A stretch of 64,000 bases of DNA from Rallus limicola (taxonomy: Eukaryota > Chordata > Aves > Gruiformes > Rallidae), in the NCBI GenBank assembly GCA_022605955.1, contig JAKCOZ010000221.1, positions 248,001-312,000 of the forward strand, in the 5' to 3' direction. The notes beneath the pieces are model-generated. The model had not been told where the DNA came from, did no database searches, and saw only the letters and a list, made by a program, of their open reading frames with translations. A program made the translations under genes and the position numbers. Each line of letters opens with the position of its first letter. Within the stretch, counting starts at the first letter, position 1. Below, one piece after another: positions 51,416 to 63,890 of the stretch.

Positions 51416-54400
51416 ACGCCTTTCAGGCCTAGCTTCTTTACTTTGGGAGTTATTGCTGGACGTTTAGCATGTTTTGAACTGCAGTCTGCTAGGGCCGAGA
51501 AAAGCACCGTAGGAGGTTCCAGGCATGTTCCCTCTTTCCAGGCAAAGGAAAAGGCTGAGAGCCAAAGTGACAGGGTCTGCTCGTGTGTCCTGTTAGGAGG
51601 TTTCAGACGAGCTATGCCTTTCAGGCCTAGCTTCTTTACTTTGGGAGTTATTGCTGGACGTTTAGCATGTTTTGAACTGCAGTCTGCTAGGGCCGAGAAA
51701 AGCACCGTAGGAGGTTCCAGGCATGTTCCCTCTTTCCAGGCAAAGGAAAAGGCTGAGAGCCAAAGTGACAGGGTCTGCTCGTGTGTCCTGTTAGGAGGTT
51801 TCAGACGAGCTATGCCTTTCAGGCCTAGCTTCTTTACTTTGGGAGTTATTGCTGGACGTTTAGCATGTTTTGAACTGCAGTCTGCTAGGGCCGAGAAAAG
51901 CACCGTAGGAGGTTCCAGGCATGTTCCCTCTTTCCAGGCAAAGGAAAAGGCTGAGAGCCAAAGTGACAGGGTCTGCTCGTGTGTCCTTTTAGGAGGTTTC
52001 AGACGAGCTATGCCTTTCAGGCCTAGCTTCTTTACTTTGGGAGTTATTGCTGGACGTTTAGCATGTTTTGAACTGCAGTCTGCTAGGGCCGAGAAAAGCA
52101 CCGTAGGAGGTTCCAGGCATGTTCCCTCTTTCCAGGCAAAGGAAAAGGCTGAGAGCCAAAGTGACAGGGTCTGCTCGTGTGTCCTGTTAGGAGGTTTCAG
52201 ACGAGCTATGCCTTTCAGGCCTAGCTTCTTTACTTTGGGAGTTATTGCTGGACGTTTAGCATGTTTTGAACTGCAGTCTGCTAGGGCCGAGAAAAGCACC
52301 GTAGGAGGTTCCAGGCATGTTCCCTCTTTCCAGGCAAAGGAAAAGGCTGAGAGCCAAAGTGACAGGGTCTGCTCGTGTGTCCTGTTAGGAGGTTTCAGAC
52401 GAGCTATGCCTTTCAGGCCTAGCTTCTTTACTTTGGGAGTTATTGCTGGACGTTTAGCATGTTTTGAACTGCAGTCTGCTAGGGCCGAGAAAAGCACCGT
52501 AGGAGGTTCCAGGCATGTTCCCTCTTTCCAGGCAAAGGAAAAGGCTGAGAGCCAAAGTGACAGGGTCTGCTCGTGTGTCCTGTCAGGAGGTTTCAGACAA
52601 GCTATGCCTTTCAGGCCTAGCTTCTTTACTTTGGGAGTTATTGCTGGACGTTTAGCATGTTTTGAACTGCAGTCTGCTAGGGCCGAGAAAAGCACCGTAG
52701 GAGGTTCCAGGCATGTTCCCTCTTTCCAGGCAAAGGAAAAGGCTGAGAGCCAAAGTGACAGGGTCTGCTCGTGTGTCCTGTTAGGAGGTTTCAGACAAGC
52801 TACGCCTTTCAGGCCTAGCTTCTTTACTTTGGGAGTTATTGCTGGACGTTTAGCATGTTTTGAACTGCAGTCTGCTAGGGCCGAGAAAAGCACCGTAGGA
52901 GGTTCCAGGAATGTTCCCACTTTCCAGGCAAAGGAAAAGGCTGAGAGCCAAAGTGACAGGGTCTGCTCGTGTGTCCTGTTAGGAGGTTTCAGACGAGCTA
53001 TGCCTTTCAGGCCTAGCTTCTTTACTTTGGGAGTTATTGCTGGACGTTTAGCATGTTTTGAACTGCAGTCTGCTAGGGCCGAGAAAAGCACCGTAGGAGG
53101 TTCCAGGCATGTTCCCTCTTTCCAGGCAAAGGAAAAGGCTGAGAGCCAAAGTGACAGGGTCTGCTCGTGTGTCCTGTTAGGAGGTTTCAGACGAGCTATG
53201 CCTTTCAGGCCTAGCTTCTTTACTTTGGGAGTTATTGCTGGACGTTTAGCATGTTTTGAACTGCAGTCTGCTAGGGCCGAGAAAAGCACCGTAGGAGGTT
53301 CCAGGCATGTTCCCTCTTTCCAGGCAAAGGAAAAGGCTGAGAGCCAAAGTGACAGGGTCTGCTCGTGTGTCCTGTTAGGAGGTTTCAGACAAGCTATGCC
53401 TTTCAGGCCTAGCTTCTTTACTTTGGGAGTTATTGCTGGACGTTTAGCATGTTTTGAACTGCAGTCTGCTAGGGCCGAGAAAAGCACCGTAGGAGGTTCC
53501 AGGCATGTTCCCTCTTTCCAGGCAAAGGAAAAGGCTGAGAGCCAAAGTGACAGGGTCTGCTCGTGTGTCCTGTTAGGAGGTTTCAGACAAGCTATGCCTT
53601 TCAGGCCTAGCTTCTTTACTTTGGGAGTTATTGCTGGACGTTTAGCATGTTTTGAACTGCAGTCTGCTAGGGCCGAGAAAAGCACCGTAGGAGGTTCCAG
53701 GCATGTTCCCTCTTTCCAGGCAAAGGAAAAGGCTGAGAGCCAAAGTGACAGGGTCTGCTCGTGTGTCCTTTTAGGAGGTTTCAGACGAGCTATGCCTTTC
53801 AGGCCTAGATTCTTTACTTTGGGAGTTATTGCTGGATGTTTAGCATGTTTTGAACTGCAGTCTGCTAGGGCCGAGAAAAGCACCGTAGGAGGTTCCAGGC
53901 ATGTTCCCTCTTTCCAGGCAAAGGAAAAGGCTGAGAGCCAAAGTGACAGGGTCTGCTCGTGTGTCCTGTTAGGAGGTTTCAGACGAGCTATGCCTTTCAG
54001 GCCTAGCTTCTTTACTTTGGGAGTTATTGCTGGACGTTTAGCATGTTTTGAACTGCAGTCTGCTAGGGCCGAGAAAAGCACCGTAGGAGGTTCCAGGCAT
54101 GTTCCCTCTTTCCAGGCAAAGGAAAAGGCTGAGAGCCAAAGTGACAGGGTCTGCTCGTGTGTCCTGTTAGGAGGTTTCAGACGAGCTATGCCTTTCAGGC
54201 CTAGCTTCTTTACTTTGGGAGTTATTGCTGGACGTTTAGCATGTTTTGAACTGCAGTCTGCTAGGGCCGAGAAAAGCACCGTAGGAGGTTCCAGGCATGT
54301 TCCCTCTTTCCAGGCAAAGGAAAAGGCTGAGAGCCAAAGTGACAGGGTCTGCTCGTGTGTCCTTTTAGGAGGTTTCAGACGAGCTATGCCTTTCAGGCCT

Positions 54401-54979
54401 AGCTTCTTTACTTTGGGAGTTATTGCTGGACGTTTAGCATGTTTTGAACTGCAGTCTGCTAGGGCCGAGAAAAGCACCGTAGGAGGTTCCAGGCATGTTC
54501 CCTCTTTCCAGGCAAAGGAAAAGGCTGAGAGCCAAAGTGACAGGGTCTGCTCGTGTGTCCTGTTAGGAGGTTTCAGACGAGCTATGCCTTTCAGGCCTAG
54601 CTTCTTTACTTTGGGAGTTATTGCTGGACGTTTAGCATGTTTTGAACTGCAGTCTGCTAGGGCCGAGAAAAGCACCGTAGGAGGTTCCAGGCATGTTCCC
54701 TCTTTCCAGGCAAAGGAAAAGGCTGAGAGCCAAAGTGACAGGGTCTGCTCGTGTGTCCTGTTAGGAGGTTTCAGACGAGCTATGCCTTTCAGGCCTAGCT
54801 TCTTTACTTTGGGAGTTATTGCTGGACGTTTAGCATGTTTTGAACTGCAGTCTGCTAGGGCCGAGAAAAGCACCGTAGGAGGTTCCAGGCATGTTCCCTC
54901 TTTCCAGGCAAAGGAAAAGGCTGAGAGCCAAAGTGACAGGGTCTGCTCGTGTGTCCTGTTAGGAGGTTTCAGACAAGCT
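51416..54979 (+). repeat. 18-monomer higher-order repeat, copy 1 (3,564 bp)
   Basis: Eighteen consecutive monomers match the next eighteen in order at every diagnostic site I compared: ctacgcc in monomers 1 and 8, ccttttagg at the ends of monomers 3, 12 and 15, ctgtcagg at the end of monomer 6, the rare pair caggaatgttcccac in monomer 8 (near 52907), ctagattc in monomer 13, and the same caagct/cgagct string. The one difference seen is ggatgttt here (near 53836) against ggacgttt in copy 2. Confidence 0.92.
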
Positions 54980-57900
54980 ACGCCTTTCAGGCCTAGCTTC
55001 TTTACTTTGGGAGTTATTGCTGGACGTTTAGCATGTTTTGAACTGCAGTCTGCTAGGGCCGAGAAAAGCACCGTAGGAGGTTCCAGGCATGTTCCCTCTT
55101 TCCAGGCAAAGGAAAAGGCTGAGAGCCAAAGTGACAGGGTCTGCTCGTGTGTCCTGTTAGGAGGTTTCAGACGAGCTATGCCTTTCAGGCCTAGCTTCTT
55201 TACTTTGGGAGTTATTGCTGGACGTTTAGCATGTTTTGAACTGCAGTCTGCTAGGGCCGAGAAAAGCACCGTAGGAGGTTCCAGGCATGTTCCCTCTTTC
55301 CAGGCAAAGGAAAAGGCTGAGAGCCAAAGTGACAGGGTCTGCTCGTGTGTCCTGTTAGGAGGTTTCAGACGAGCTATGCCTTTCAGGCCTAGCTTCTTTA
55401 CTTTGGGAGTTATTGCTGGACGTTTAGCATGTTTTGAACTGCAGTCTGCTAGGGCCGAGAAAAGCACCGTAGGAGGTTCCAGGCATGTTCCCTCTTTCCA
55501 GGCAAAGGAAAAGGCTGAGAGCCAAAGTGACAGGGTCTGCTCGTGTGTCCTTTTAGGAGGTTTCAGACGAGCTATGCCTTTCAGGCCTAGCTTCTTTACT
55601 TTGGGAGTTATTGCTGGACGTTTAGCATGTTTTGAACTGCAGTCTGCTAGGGCCGAGAAAAGCACCGTAGGAGGTTCCAGGCATGTTCCCTCTTTCCAGG
55701 CAAAGGAAAAGGCTGAGAGCCAAAGTGACAGGGTCTGCTCGTGTGTCCTGTTAGGAGGTTTCAGACGAGCTATGCCTTTCAGGCCTAGCTTCTTTACTTT
55801 GGGAGTTATTGCTGGACGTTTAGCATGTTTTGAACTGCAGTCTGCTAGGGCCGAGAAAAGCACCGTAGGAGGTTCCAGGCATGTTCCCTCTTTCCAGGCA
55901 AAGGAAAAGGCTGAGAGCCAAAGTGACAGGGTCTGCTCGTGTGTCCTGTTAGGAGGTTTCAGACGAGCTATGCCTTTCAGGCCTAGCTTCTTTACTTTGG
56001 GAGTTATTGCTGGACGTTTAGCATGTTTTGAACTGCAGTCTGCTAGGGCCGAGAAAAGCACCGTAGGAGGTTCCAGGCATGTTCCCTCTTTCCAGGCAAA
56101 GGAAAAGGCTGAGAGCCAAAGTGACAGGGTCTGCTCGTGTGTCCTGTCAGGAGGTTTCAGACAAGCTATGCCTTTCAGGCCTAGCTTCTTTACTTTGGGA
56201 GTTATTGCTGGACGTTTAGCATGTTTTGAACTGCAGTCTGCTAGGGCCGAGAAAAGCACCGTAGGAGGTTCCAGGCATGTTCCCTCTTTCCAGGCAAAGG
56301 AAAAGGCTGAGAGCCAAAGTGACAGGGTCTGCTCGTGTGTCCTGTTAGGAGGTTTCAGACAAGCTACGCCTTTCAGGCCTAGCTTCTTTACTTTGGGAGT
56401 TATTGCTGGACGTTTAGCATGTTTTGAACTGCAGTCTGCTAGGGCCGAGAAAAGCACCGTAGGAGGTTCCAGGAATGTTCCCACTTTCCAGGCAAAGGAA
56501 AAGGCTGAGAGCCAAAGTGACAGGGTCTGCTCGTGTGTCCTGTTAGGAGGTTTCAGACGAGCTATGCCTTTCAGGCCTAGCTTCTTTACTTTGGGAGTTA
56601 TTGCTGGACGTTTAGCATGTTTTGAACTGCAGTCTGCTAGGGCCGAGAAAAGCACCGTAGGAGGTTCCAGGCATGTTCCCTCTTTCCAGGCAAAGGAAAA
56701 GGCTGAGAGCCAAAGTGACAGGGTCTGCTCGTGTGTCCTGTTAGGAGGTTTCAGACGAGCTATGCCTTTCAGGCCTAGCTTCTTTACTTTGGGAGTTATT
56801 GCTGGACGTTTAGCATGTTTTGAACTGCAGTCTGCTAGGGCCGAGAAAAGCACCGTAGGAGGTTCCAGGCATGTTCCCTCTTTCCAGGCAAAGGAAAAGG
56901 CTGAGAGCCAAAGTGACAGGGTCTGCTCGTGTGTCCTGTTAGGAGGTTTCAGACAAGCTATGCCTTTCAGGCCTAGCTTCTTTACTTTGGGAGTTATTGC
57001 TGGACGTTTAGCATGTTTTGAACTGCAGTCTGCTAGGGCCGAGAAAAGCACCGTAGGAGGTTCCAGGCATGTTCCCTCTTTCCAGGCAAAGGAAAAGGCT
57101 GAGAGCCAAAGTGACAGGGTCTGCTCGTGTGTCCTGTTAGGAGGTTTCAGACAAGCTATGCCTTTCAGGCCTAGCTTCTTTACTTTGGGAGTTATTGCTG
57201 GACGTTTAGCATGTTTTGAACTGCAGTCTGCTAGGGCCGAGAAAAGCACCGTAGGAGGTTCCAGGCATGTTCCCTCTTTCCAGGCAAAGGAAAAGGCTGA
57301 GAGCCAAAGTGACAGGGTCTGCTCGTGTGTCCTTTTAGGAGGTTTCAGACGAGCTATGCCTTTCAGGCCTAGATTCTTTACTTTGGGAGTTATTGCTGGA
57401 CGTTTAGCATGTTTTGAACTGCAGTCTGCTAGGGCCGAGAAAAGCACCGTAGGAGGTTCCAGGCATGTTCCCTCTTTCCAGGCAAAGGAAAAGGCTGAGA
57501 GCCAAAGTGACAGGGTCTGCTCGTGTGTCCTGTTAGGAGGTTTCAGACGAGCTATGCCTTTCAGGCCTAGCTTCTTTACTTTGGGAGTTATTGCTGGACG
57601 TTTAGCATGTTTTGAACTGCAGTCTGCTAGGGCCGAGAAAAGCACCGTAGGAGGTTCCAGGCATGTTCCCTCTTTCCAGGCAAAGGAAAAGGCTGAGAGC
57701 CAAAGTGACAGGGTCTGCTCGTGTGTCCTGTTAGGAGGTTTCAGACGAGCTATGCCTTTCAGGCCTAGCTTCTTTACTTTGGGAGTTATTGCTGGACGTT
57801 TAGCATGTTTTGAACTGCAGTCTGCTAGGGCCGAGAAAAGCACCGTAGGAGGTTCCAGGCATGTTCCCTCTTTCCAGGCAAAGGAAAAGGCTGAGAGCCA

Positions 57901-58543
57901 AAGTGACAGGGTCTGCTCGTGTGTCCTTTTAGGAGGTTTCAGACGAGCTATGCCTTTCAGGCCTAGCTTCTTTACTTTGGGAGTTATTGCTGGACGTTTA
58001 GCATGTTTTGAACTGCAGTCTGCTAGGGCCGAGAAAAGCACCGTAGGAGGTTCCAGGCATGTTCCCTCTTTCCAGGCAAAGGAAAAGGCTGAGAGCCAAA
58101 GTGACAGGGTCTGCTCGTGTGTCCTGTTAGGAGGTTTCAGACGAGCTATGCCTTTCAGGCCTAGCTTCTTTACTTTGGGAGTTATTGCTGGACGTTTAGC
58201 ATGTTTTGAACTGCAGTCTGCTAGGGCCGAGAAAAGCACCGTAGGAGGTTCCAGGCATGTTCCCTCTTTCCAGGCAAAGGAAAAGGCTGAGAGCCAAAGT
58301 GACAGGGTCTGCTCGTGTGTCCTGTTAGGAGGTTTCAGACGAGCTATGCCTTTCAGGCCTAGCTTCTTTACTTTGGGAGTTATTGCTGGACGTTTAGCAT
58401 GTTTTGAACTGCAGTCTGCTAGGGCCGAGAAAAGCACCGTAGGAGGTTCCAGGCATGTTCCCTCTTTCCAGGCAAAGGAAAAGGCTGAGAGCCAAAGTGA
58501 CAGGGTCTGCTCGTGTGTCCTGTTAGGAGGTTTCAGACAAGCT
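54980..58543 (+). repeat. 18-monomer higher-order repeat, copy 2 (3,564 bp)
   Basis: Directly abuts copy 1 with no gap and repeats its 18-monomer variant order; the caggaatgttcccac marker recurs near 56471, 3,564 bases after its first occurrence, and ctgtcagg recurs near 56147. The following monomers (58544 on) do not restart the pattern: a third copy would need ctacgcc at 58542 and shows ctatgcc. The likely origin is one unequal exchange or slippage of exactly 18 units, recent given near identity. A duplication made by sequence assembly cannot be excluded from the sequence alone. Confidence 0.92.
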
Positions 58544-58939
58544 ATGCCTTTCAGGCCTAGCTTCTTTACTTTGGGAGTTATTGCTGGACGTTTAGCATGT
58601 TTTGAACTGCAGTCTGCTAGGGCCGAGAAAAGCACCGTAGGAGGTTCCAGGCATGTTCCCTCTTTCCAGGCAAAGGAAAAGGCTGAGAGCCAAAGTGACA
58701 GGGTCTGCTCGTGTGTCCTGTTAGGAGGTTTCAGACAAGCTATGCCTTTCAGGCCTAGCTTCTTTACTTTGGGAGTTATTGCTGGACGTTTAGCATGTTT
58801 TGAACTGCAGTCTGCTAGGGCCGAGAAAAGCACCGTAGGAGGTTCCAGGCATGTTCCCTCTTTCCAGGCAAAGGAAAAGGCTGAGAGCCAAAGTGACAGG
58901 GTCTGCTCGTGTGTCCTGTTAGGAGGTTTCAGACGAGCT

Positions 58940-59533
58940 ATGCCTTTCAGGCCTAGATTCTTTACTTTGGGAGTTATTGCTGGACGTTTAGCATGTTTTG
59001 AACTGCAGTCTGCTAGGGCCGAGAAAAGCACCGTAGGAGGTTCCAGGCATGTTCCCTCTTTCCAGGCAAAGGAAAAGGCTGAGAGCCAAAGTGACAGGGT
59101 CTGCTCGTGTGTCCTGTTAGGAGGTTTCAGACAAGCTATTCCTTGCAGGCCTAGCTTCTTTACTTTGGGAGTTATTTCTGGACGTTTAGCATGTTTTGAA
59201 CTGCAGTCTGCTAGGGCCGAGAAAAGCACCGTAGGAGGTTCCAGGCATGTTCCCTCTTTCCAGGCAAAGGAAAAGGCTGAGAGCCAAAGTGACAGGGTCT
59301 GCTCGTGTGTCCTGTTAGGAGGTTTCAGACGAGCTATGCCTTTCCAGCCTAGCTTCTTTACTTTGGGAGTTATTACTGGACGTTTAGCATGTTTTGAACT
59401 GCAGTCTGCTAGGGCCGAGAAAAGCACCGTAGGAGGTTCCAGGCATGTTCCCTCTTTCCAGGCAAAGGAAAAGGCTGAGAGCCAAAGTGACAGGGTCTGC
59501 TCGTGTGTCCTGTTAGGAGGTTTAAGACGAGCT
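58940..59533 (+). repeat. A-B-C cassette 6
   Basis: C carries ttattactgg as in cassette 4, and ends directly in tttaagacgag. In cassette 4 the tttaagacgag end comes two monomers later, so this C looks like a fusion left by loss of two monomers. Confidence 0.85.
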
Positions 59534-61242
59534 ATGCCTTTCAGGCCTAGCTTCTTTACTTTGGGAGTTATTGCTGGACGTTTAGCATGTTTTGAACTGC
59601 AGTCTGCTAGGGCCGAGAAAAGCACCGTAGGAGGTTCCAGGCATGTTCCCTCTTTCCAGGCAAAGGAAAAGGCTGAGAGCCAAAGTGACAGGGTCTGCTC
59701 GTGTGTCCTGTTAGGAGGTTTCAGACGAGCTATGCCTTTCAGGCCTAGCTTCTTTACTTTGGGAGTTATTGCTGGACGTTTAGCATGTTTTGAACTGCAG
59801 TCTGCTAGGGCCGAGAAAAGCACCGTAGGAGGTTCCAGGCATGTTCCCTCTTTCCAGGCAAAGGAAAAGGCTGAGAGCCAAAGTGACAGGGTCTGCTCGT
59901 GTGTCCTGTTAGGAGGTTTCAGACGAGCTATGCCTTTCAGGCCTAGCTTCTTTACTTTGGGAGTTATTGCTGGACGTTTAGCATGTTTTGAACTGCAGTC
60001 TGCTAGGGCCGAGAAAAGCACCGTAGGAGGTTCCAGGCATGTTCCCTCTTTCCAGGCAAAGGAAAAGGCTGAGAGCCAAAGTGACAGGGTCTGCTCGTGT
60101 GTCCTTTTAGGAGGTTTCAGACGAGCTATGCCTTTCAGGCCTAGCTTCTTTACTTTGGGAGTTATTGCTGGACGTTTAGCATGTTTTGAACTGCAGTCTG
60201 CTAGGGCCGAGAAAAGCACCGTAGGAGGTTCCAGGCATGTTCCCTCTTTCCAGGCAAAGGAAAAGGCTGAGAGCCAAAGTGACAGGGTCTGCTCGTGTGT
60301 CCTGTCAGGAGGTTTCAGACGAGCTATGCCTTTCAGGCCTAGCTTCTTTACTTTGGGAGTTATTGCTGGACGTTTAGCATGTTTTGAACTGCAGTCTGCT
60401 AGGGCCGAGAAAAGCACCGTAGGAGGTTCCAGGCATGTTCCCTCTTTCCAGGCAAAGGAAAAGGCTGAGAGCCAAAGTGACAGGGTCTGCTCGTGTGTCC
60501 TGTTAGGAGGTTTCAGACGAGCTATGCCTTTCAGGCCTAGCTTCTTTACTTTGGGAGTTATTGCTGGACGTTTAGCATGTTTTGAACTGCAGTCTGCTAG
60601 GGCCGAGAAAAGCACCGTAGGAGGTTCCAGGCATGTTCCCTCTTTCCAGGCAAAGGAAAAGGCTGAGAGCCAAAGTGACAGGGTCTGCTCGTGTGTCCTG
60701 TTAGGAGGTTTCAGACGAGCTATGCCTTTCAGGCCTAGCTTCTTTACTTTGGGAGTTATTGCTGGACGTTTAGCATGTTTTGAACTGCAGTCTGCTAGGG
60801 CCGAGAAAAGCACCGTAGGAGGTTCCAGGCATGTTCCCTCTTTCCAGGCAAAGGAAAAGGCTGAGAGCCAAAGTGACAGGGTCTGCTCGTGTGTCCTGTT
60901 AGGAGGTTTCAGACAAGCTATGCCTTTCAGGCCTAGCTTCTTTACTTTGGGAGTTATTGCTGGACGTTTAGCATGTTTTGAACTGCAGTCTGCTAGGGCC
61001 GAGAAAAGCACCGTAGGAGGTTCCAGGCATGTTCCCTCTTTCCAGGCAAAGGAAAAGGCTGAGAGCCAAAGTGACAGGGTCTGCTCGTGTGTCCTGTTAG
61101 GAGGTTTCAGACAAGCTATGCCTTTCAGGCCTAGCTTCTTTACTTTGGGAGTTATTGCTGGACGTTTAGCATGTTTTGAACTGCAGTCTGCTAGGGCCGA
61201 GAAAAGCACCGTAGGAGGTTCCAGGCATGTTCCCTCTTTCCA

Positions 61243-61258
61243 GGCAAAAGAAAAAGGC
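61243..61258 (+). other. 1-bp insertion in A-rich run
   Basis: ggcaaaagaaaaagg replaces ggcaaaggaaaagg: one extra base plus a G-to-A change in a purine run, a place prone to slippage and to sequencing error. Confidence 0.9.
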
Positions 61259-61316
61259 TGAGAGCCAAAGTGACAGGGTCTGCTCGTGTGTCCTTTTAGG
61301 AGGTTTCAGACGAGCT

Positions 61317-61910
61317 ATGCCTTTCAGGCCTAGATTCTTTACTTTGGGAGTTATTGCTGGACGTTTAGCATGTTTTGAACTGCAGTCTGCTAGGGCCGAG
61401 AAAAGCACCGTAGGAGGTTCCAGGCATGTTCCCTCTTTCCAGGCAAAGGAAAAGGCTGAGAGCCAAAGTGACAGGGTCTGCTCGTGTGTCCTGTTAGGAG
61501 GTTTCAGACAAGCTATTCCTTGCAGGCCTAGCTTCTTTACTTTGGGAGTTATTTCTGGACGTTTAGCATGTTTTGAACTGCAGTCTGCTAGGGCCGAGAA
61601 AAGCACCGTAGCAGGTTCCAGGCATGTTCCCTCTTTCCAGGCAAAGGAAAAGGCTGAGAGCCAAAGTGACAGGGTCTGCTCGTGTGTCCTGTTAGGAGGT
61701 TTCAGACGAGCTATGCCTTTCCAGCCTAGCTTCTTTACTTTGGGAGTTATTGCTGGACGTTTAGCATGTTTTGAACTGCAGTCTGCTAGGGCCGAGAAAA
61801 GCACCGTAGGAGGTTCCAGGCATGTTCCCTCTTTCCAGGCAAAGGAAAAGGCTGAGAGCCAAAGTGACAGGGTCTGCTCGTGTGTCCTGTTAGGAGGTTT
61901 CAGACAAGCT
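61317..61910 (+). repeat. A-B-C cassette 7
   Basis: Twelve monomers after cassette 6. B carries gtagcaggt for gtaggaggt near 61609. Confidence 0.85.
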
Positions 61911-63890
61911 ATGCCTTTCAGGCCTAGCTTCTTTACTTTGGGAGTTATTGCTGGACGTTTAGCATGTTTTGAACTGCAGTCTGCTAGGGCCGAGAAAAGC
62001 ACCGTAGGAGGTTCCAGGCATGTTCCCTCTTTCCAGGCAAAGGAAAAGGCTGAGAGCCAAAGTGACAGGGTCTGCTCGTGTGTCCTGTCAGGAGGTTTCA
62101 GACGAGCTATGCCTTTCAGGCCTAGCTTCTTTACTTTGGGAGTTATTGCTGGACGTTTAGCATGTTTTGAACTGCAGTCTGCTAGGGCCGAGAAAAGCAC
62201 CGTAGGAGGTTCCAGGCATGTTCCCTCTTTCCAGGCAAAGGAAAAGGCTGAGAGCCAAAGTGACAGGGTCTGCTCGTGTGTCCTGTTAGGAGGTTTCAGA
62301 CGAGCTATGCCTTTCAGGCCTAGCTTCTTTACTTTGGGAGTTATTGCTGGACGTTTAGCATGTTTTGAACTGCAGTCTGCTAGGGCCGAGAAAAGCACCG
62401 TAGGAGGTTCCAGGCATGTTCCCTCTTTCCAGGCAAAGGAAAAGGCTGAGAGCCAAAGTGACAGGGTCTGCTCGTGTGTCCTGTTAGGAGGTTTCAGACA
62501 AGCTATGCCTTTCAGGCCTAGCTTCTTTACTTTGGGAGTTATTGCTGGACGTTTAGCATGTTTTGAACTGCAGTCTGCTAGGGCCGAGAAAAGCACCGTA
62601 GGAGGTTCCAGGCATGTTCCCTCTTTCCAGGCAAAGGAAAAGGCTGAGAGCCAAAGTGACAGGGTCTGCTCGTGTGTCCTTTTAGGAGGTTTCAGACGAG
62701 CTATGCCTTTCAGGCGTAGATTCTTTACTTTGGGAGTTATTGCTGGACGGTTAGCATGTTTTGAACTGCAGTCTGCTAGGGCCGAGAAAAGCACCGTAGG
62801 AGGTTCCAGGCATGTTCCCTCTTTCCAGGCAAAGGAAAAGGCTGAGAGCCAAAGTGACAGGGTCTGCTCGTGTGTCCTGTTAGGAGGTTTAAGACGAGCT
62901 ATGCCTTTCAGGCCTAGCTTCTTTACTTTGGGAGTTATTGCTGGACGTTTAGCATGTTTTGAACTGCAGTCTGCTAGGGCCGAGAAAAGCACCGTAGGAG
63001 GTTCCAGGCATGTTCCCTCTTTCCAGGCAAAGGAAAAGGCTGAGAGCCAAAGTGACAGGGTCTGCTCGTGTGTCCTGTTAGGAGGTTTCAGACGAGCTAT
63101 GCCTTTCAGGCCTAGCTTCTTTACTTTGGGAGTTATTGCTGGACGTTTAGCATGTTTTGAACTGCAGTCTGCTAGGGCCGAGAAAAGCACCGTAGGAGGT
63201 TCCAGGCATGTTCCCTCTTTCCAGGCAAAGGAAAAGGCTGAGAGCCAAAGTGACAGGGTCTGCTCGTGTGTCCTGTTAGGAGGTTTCAGACGAGCTATGC
63301 CTTTCAGGCCTAGCTTCTTTACTTTGGGAGTTATTGCTGGACGTTTAGCATGTTTTGAACTGCAGTCTGCTAGGGCCGAGAAAAGCACCGTAGGAGGTTC
63401 CAGGCATGTTCCCTCTTTCCAGGCAAAGGAAAAGGCTGAGAGCCAAAGTGACAGGGTCTGCTCGTGTGTCCTTTTAGGAGGTTTCAGACGAGCTATGCCT
63501 TTCAGGCCTAGCTTCTTTACTTTGGGAGTTATTGCTGGACGTTTAGCATGTTTTGAACTGCAGTCTGCTAGGGCCGAGAAAAGCACCGTAGGAGGTTCCA
63601 GGCATGTTCCCTCTTTCCAGGCAAAGGAAAAGGCTGAGAGCCAAAGTGACAGGGTCTGCTCGTGTGTCCTGTCAGGAGGTTTCAGACGAGCTATGCCTTT
63701 CAGGCCTAGCTTCTTTACTTTGGGAGTTATTGCTGGACGTTTAGCATGTTTTGAACTGCAGTCTGCTAGGGCCGAGAAAAGCACCGTAGGAGGTTCCAGG
63801 CATGTTCCCTCTTTCCAGGCAAAGGAAAAGGCTGAGAGCCAAAGTGACAGGGTCTGCTCGTGTGTCCTGTTAGGAGGTTTCAGACGAGCT

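Noticed and set aside
50380..61209. 3,609-codon reverse-strand open frame
   Set aside because: It is the antisense open frame of the same repeat, begins at a GTG that occurs in every monomer, and overlaps the forward frame throughout.
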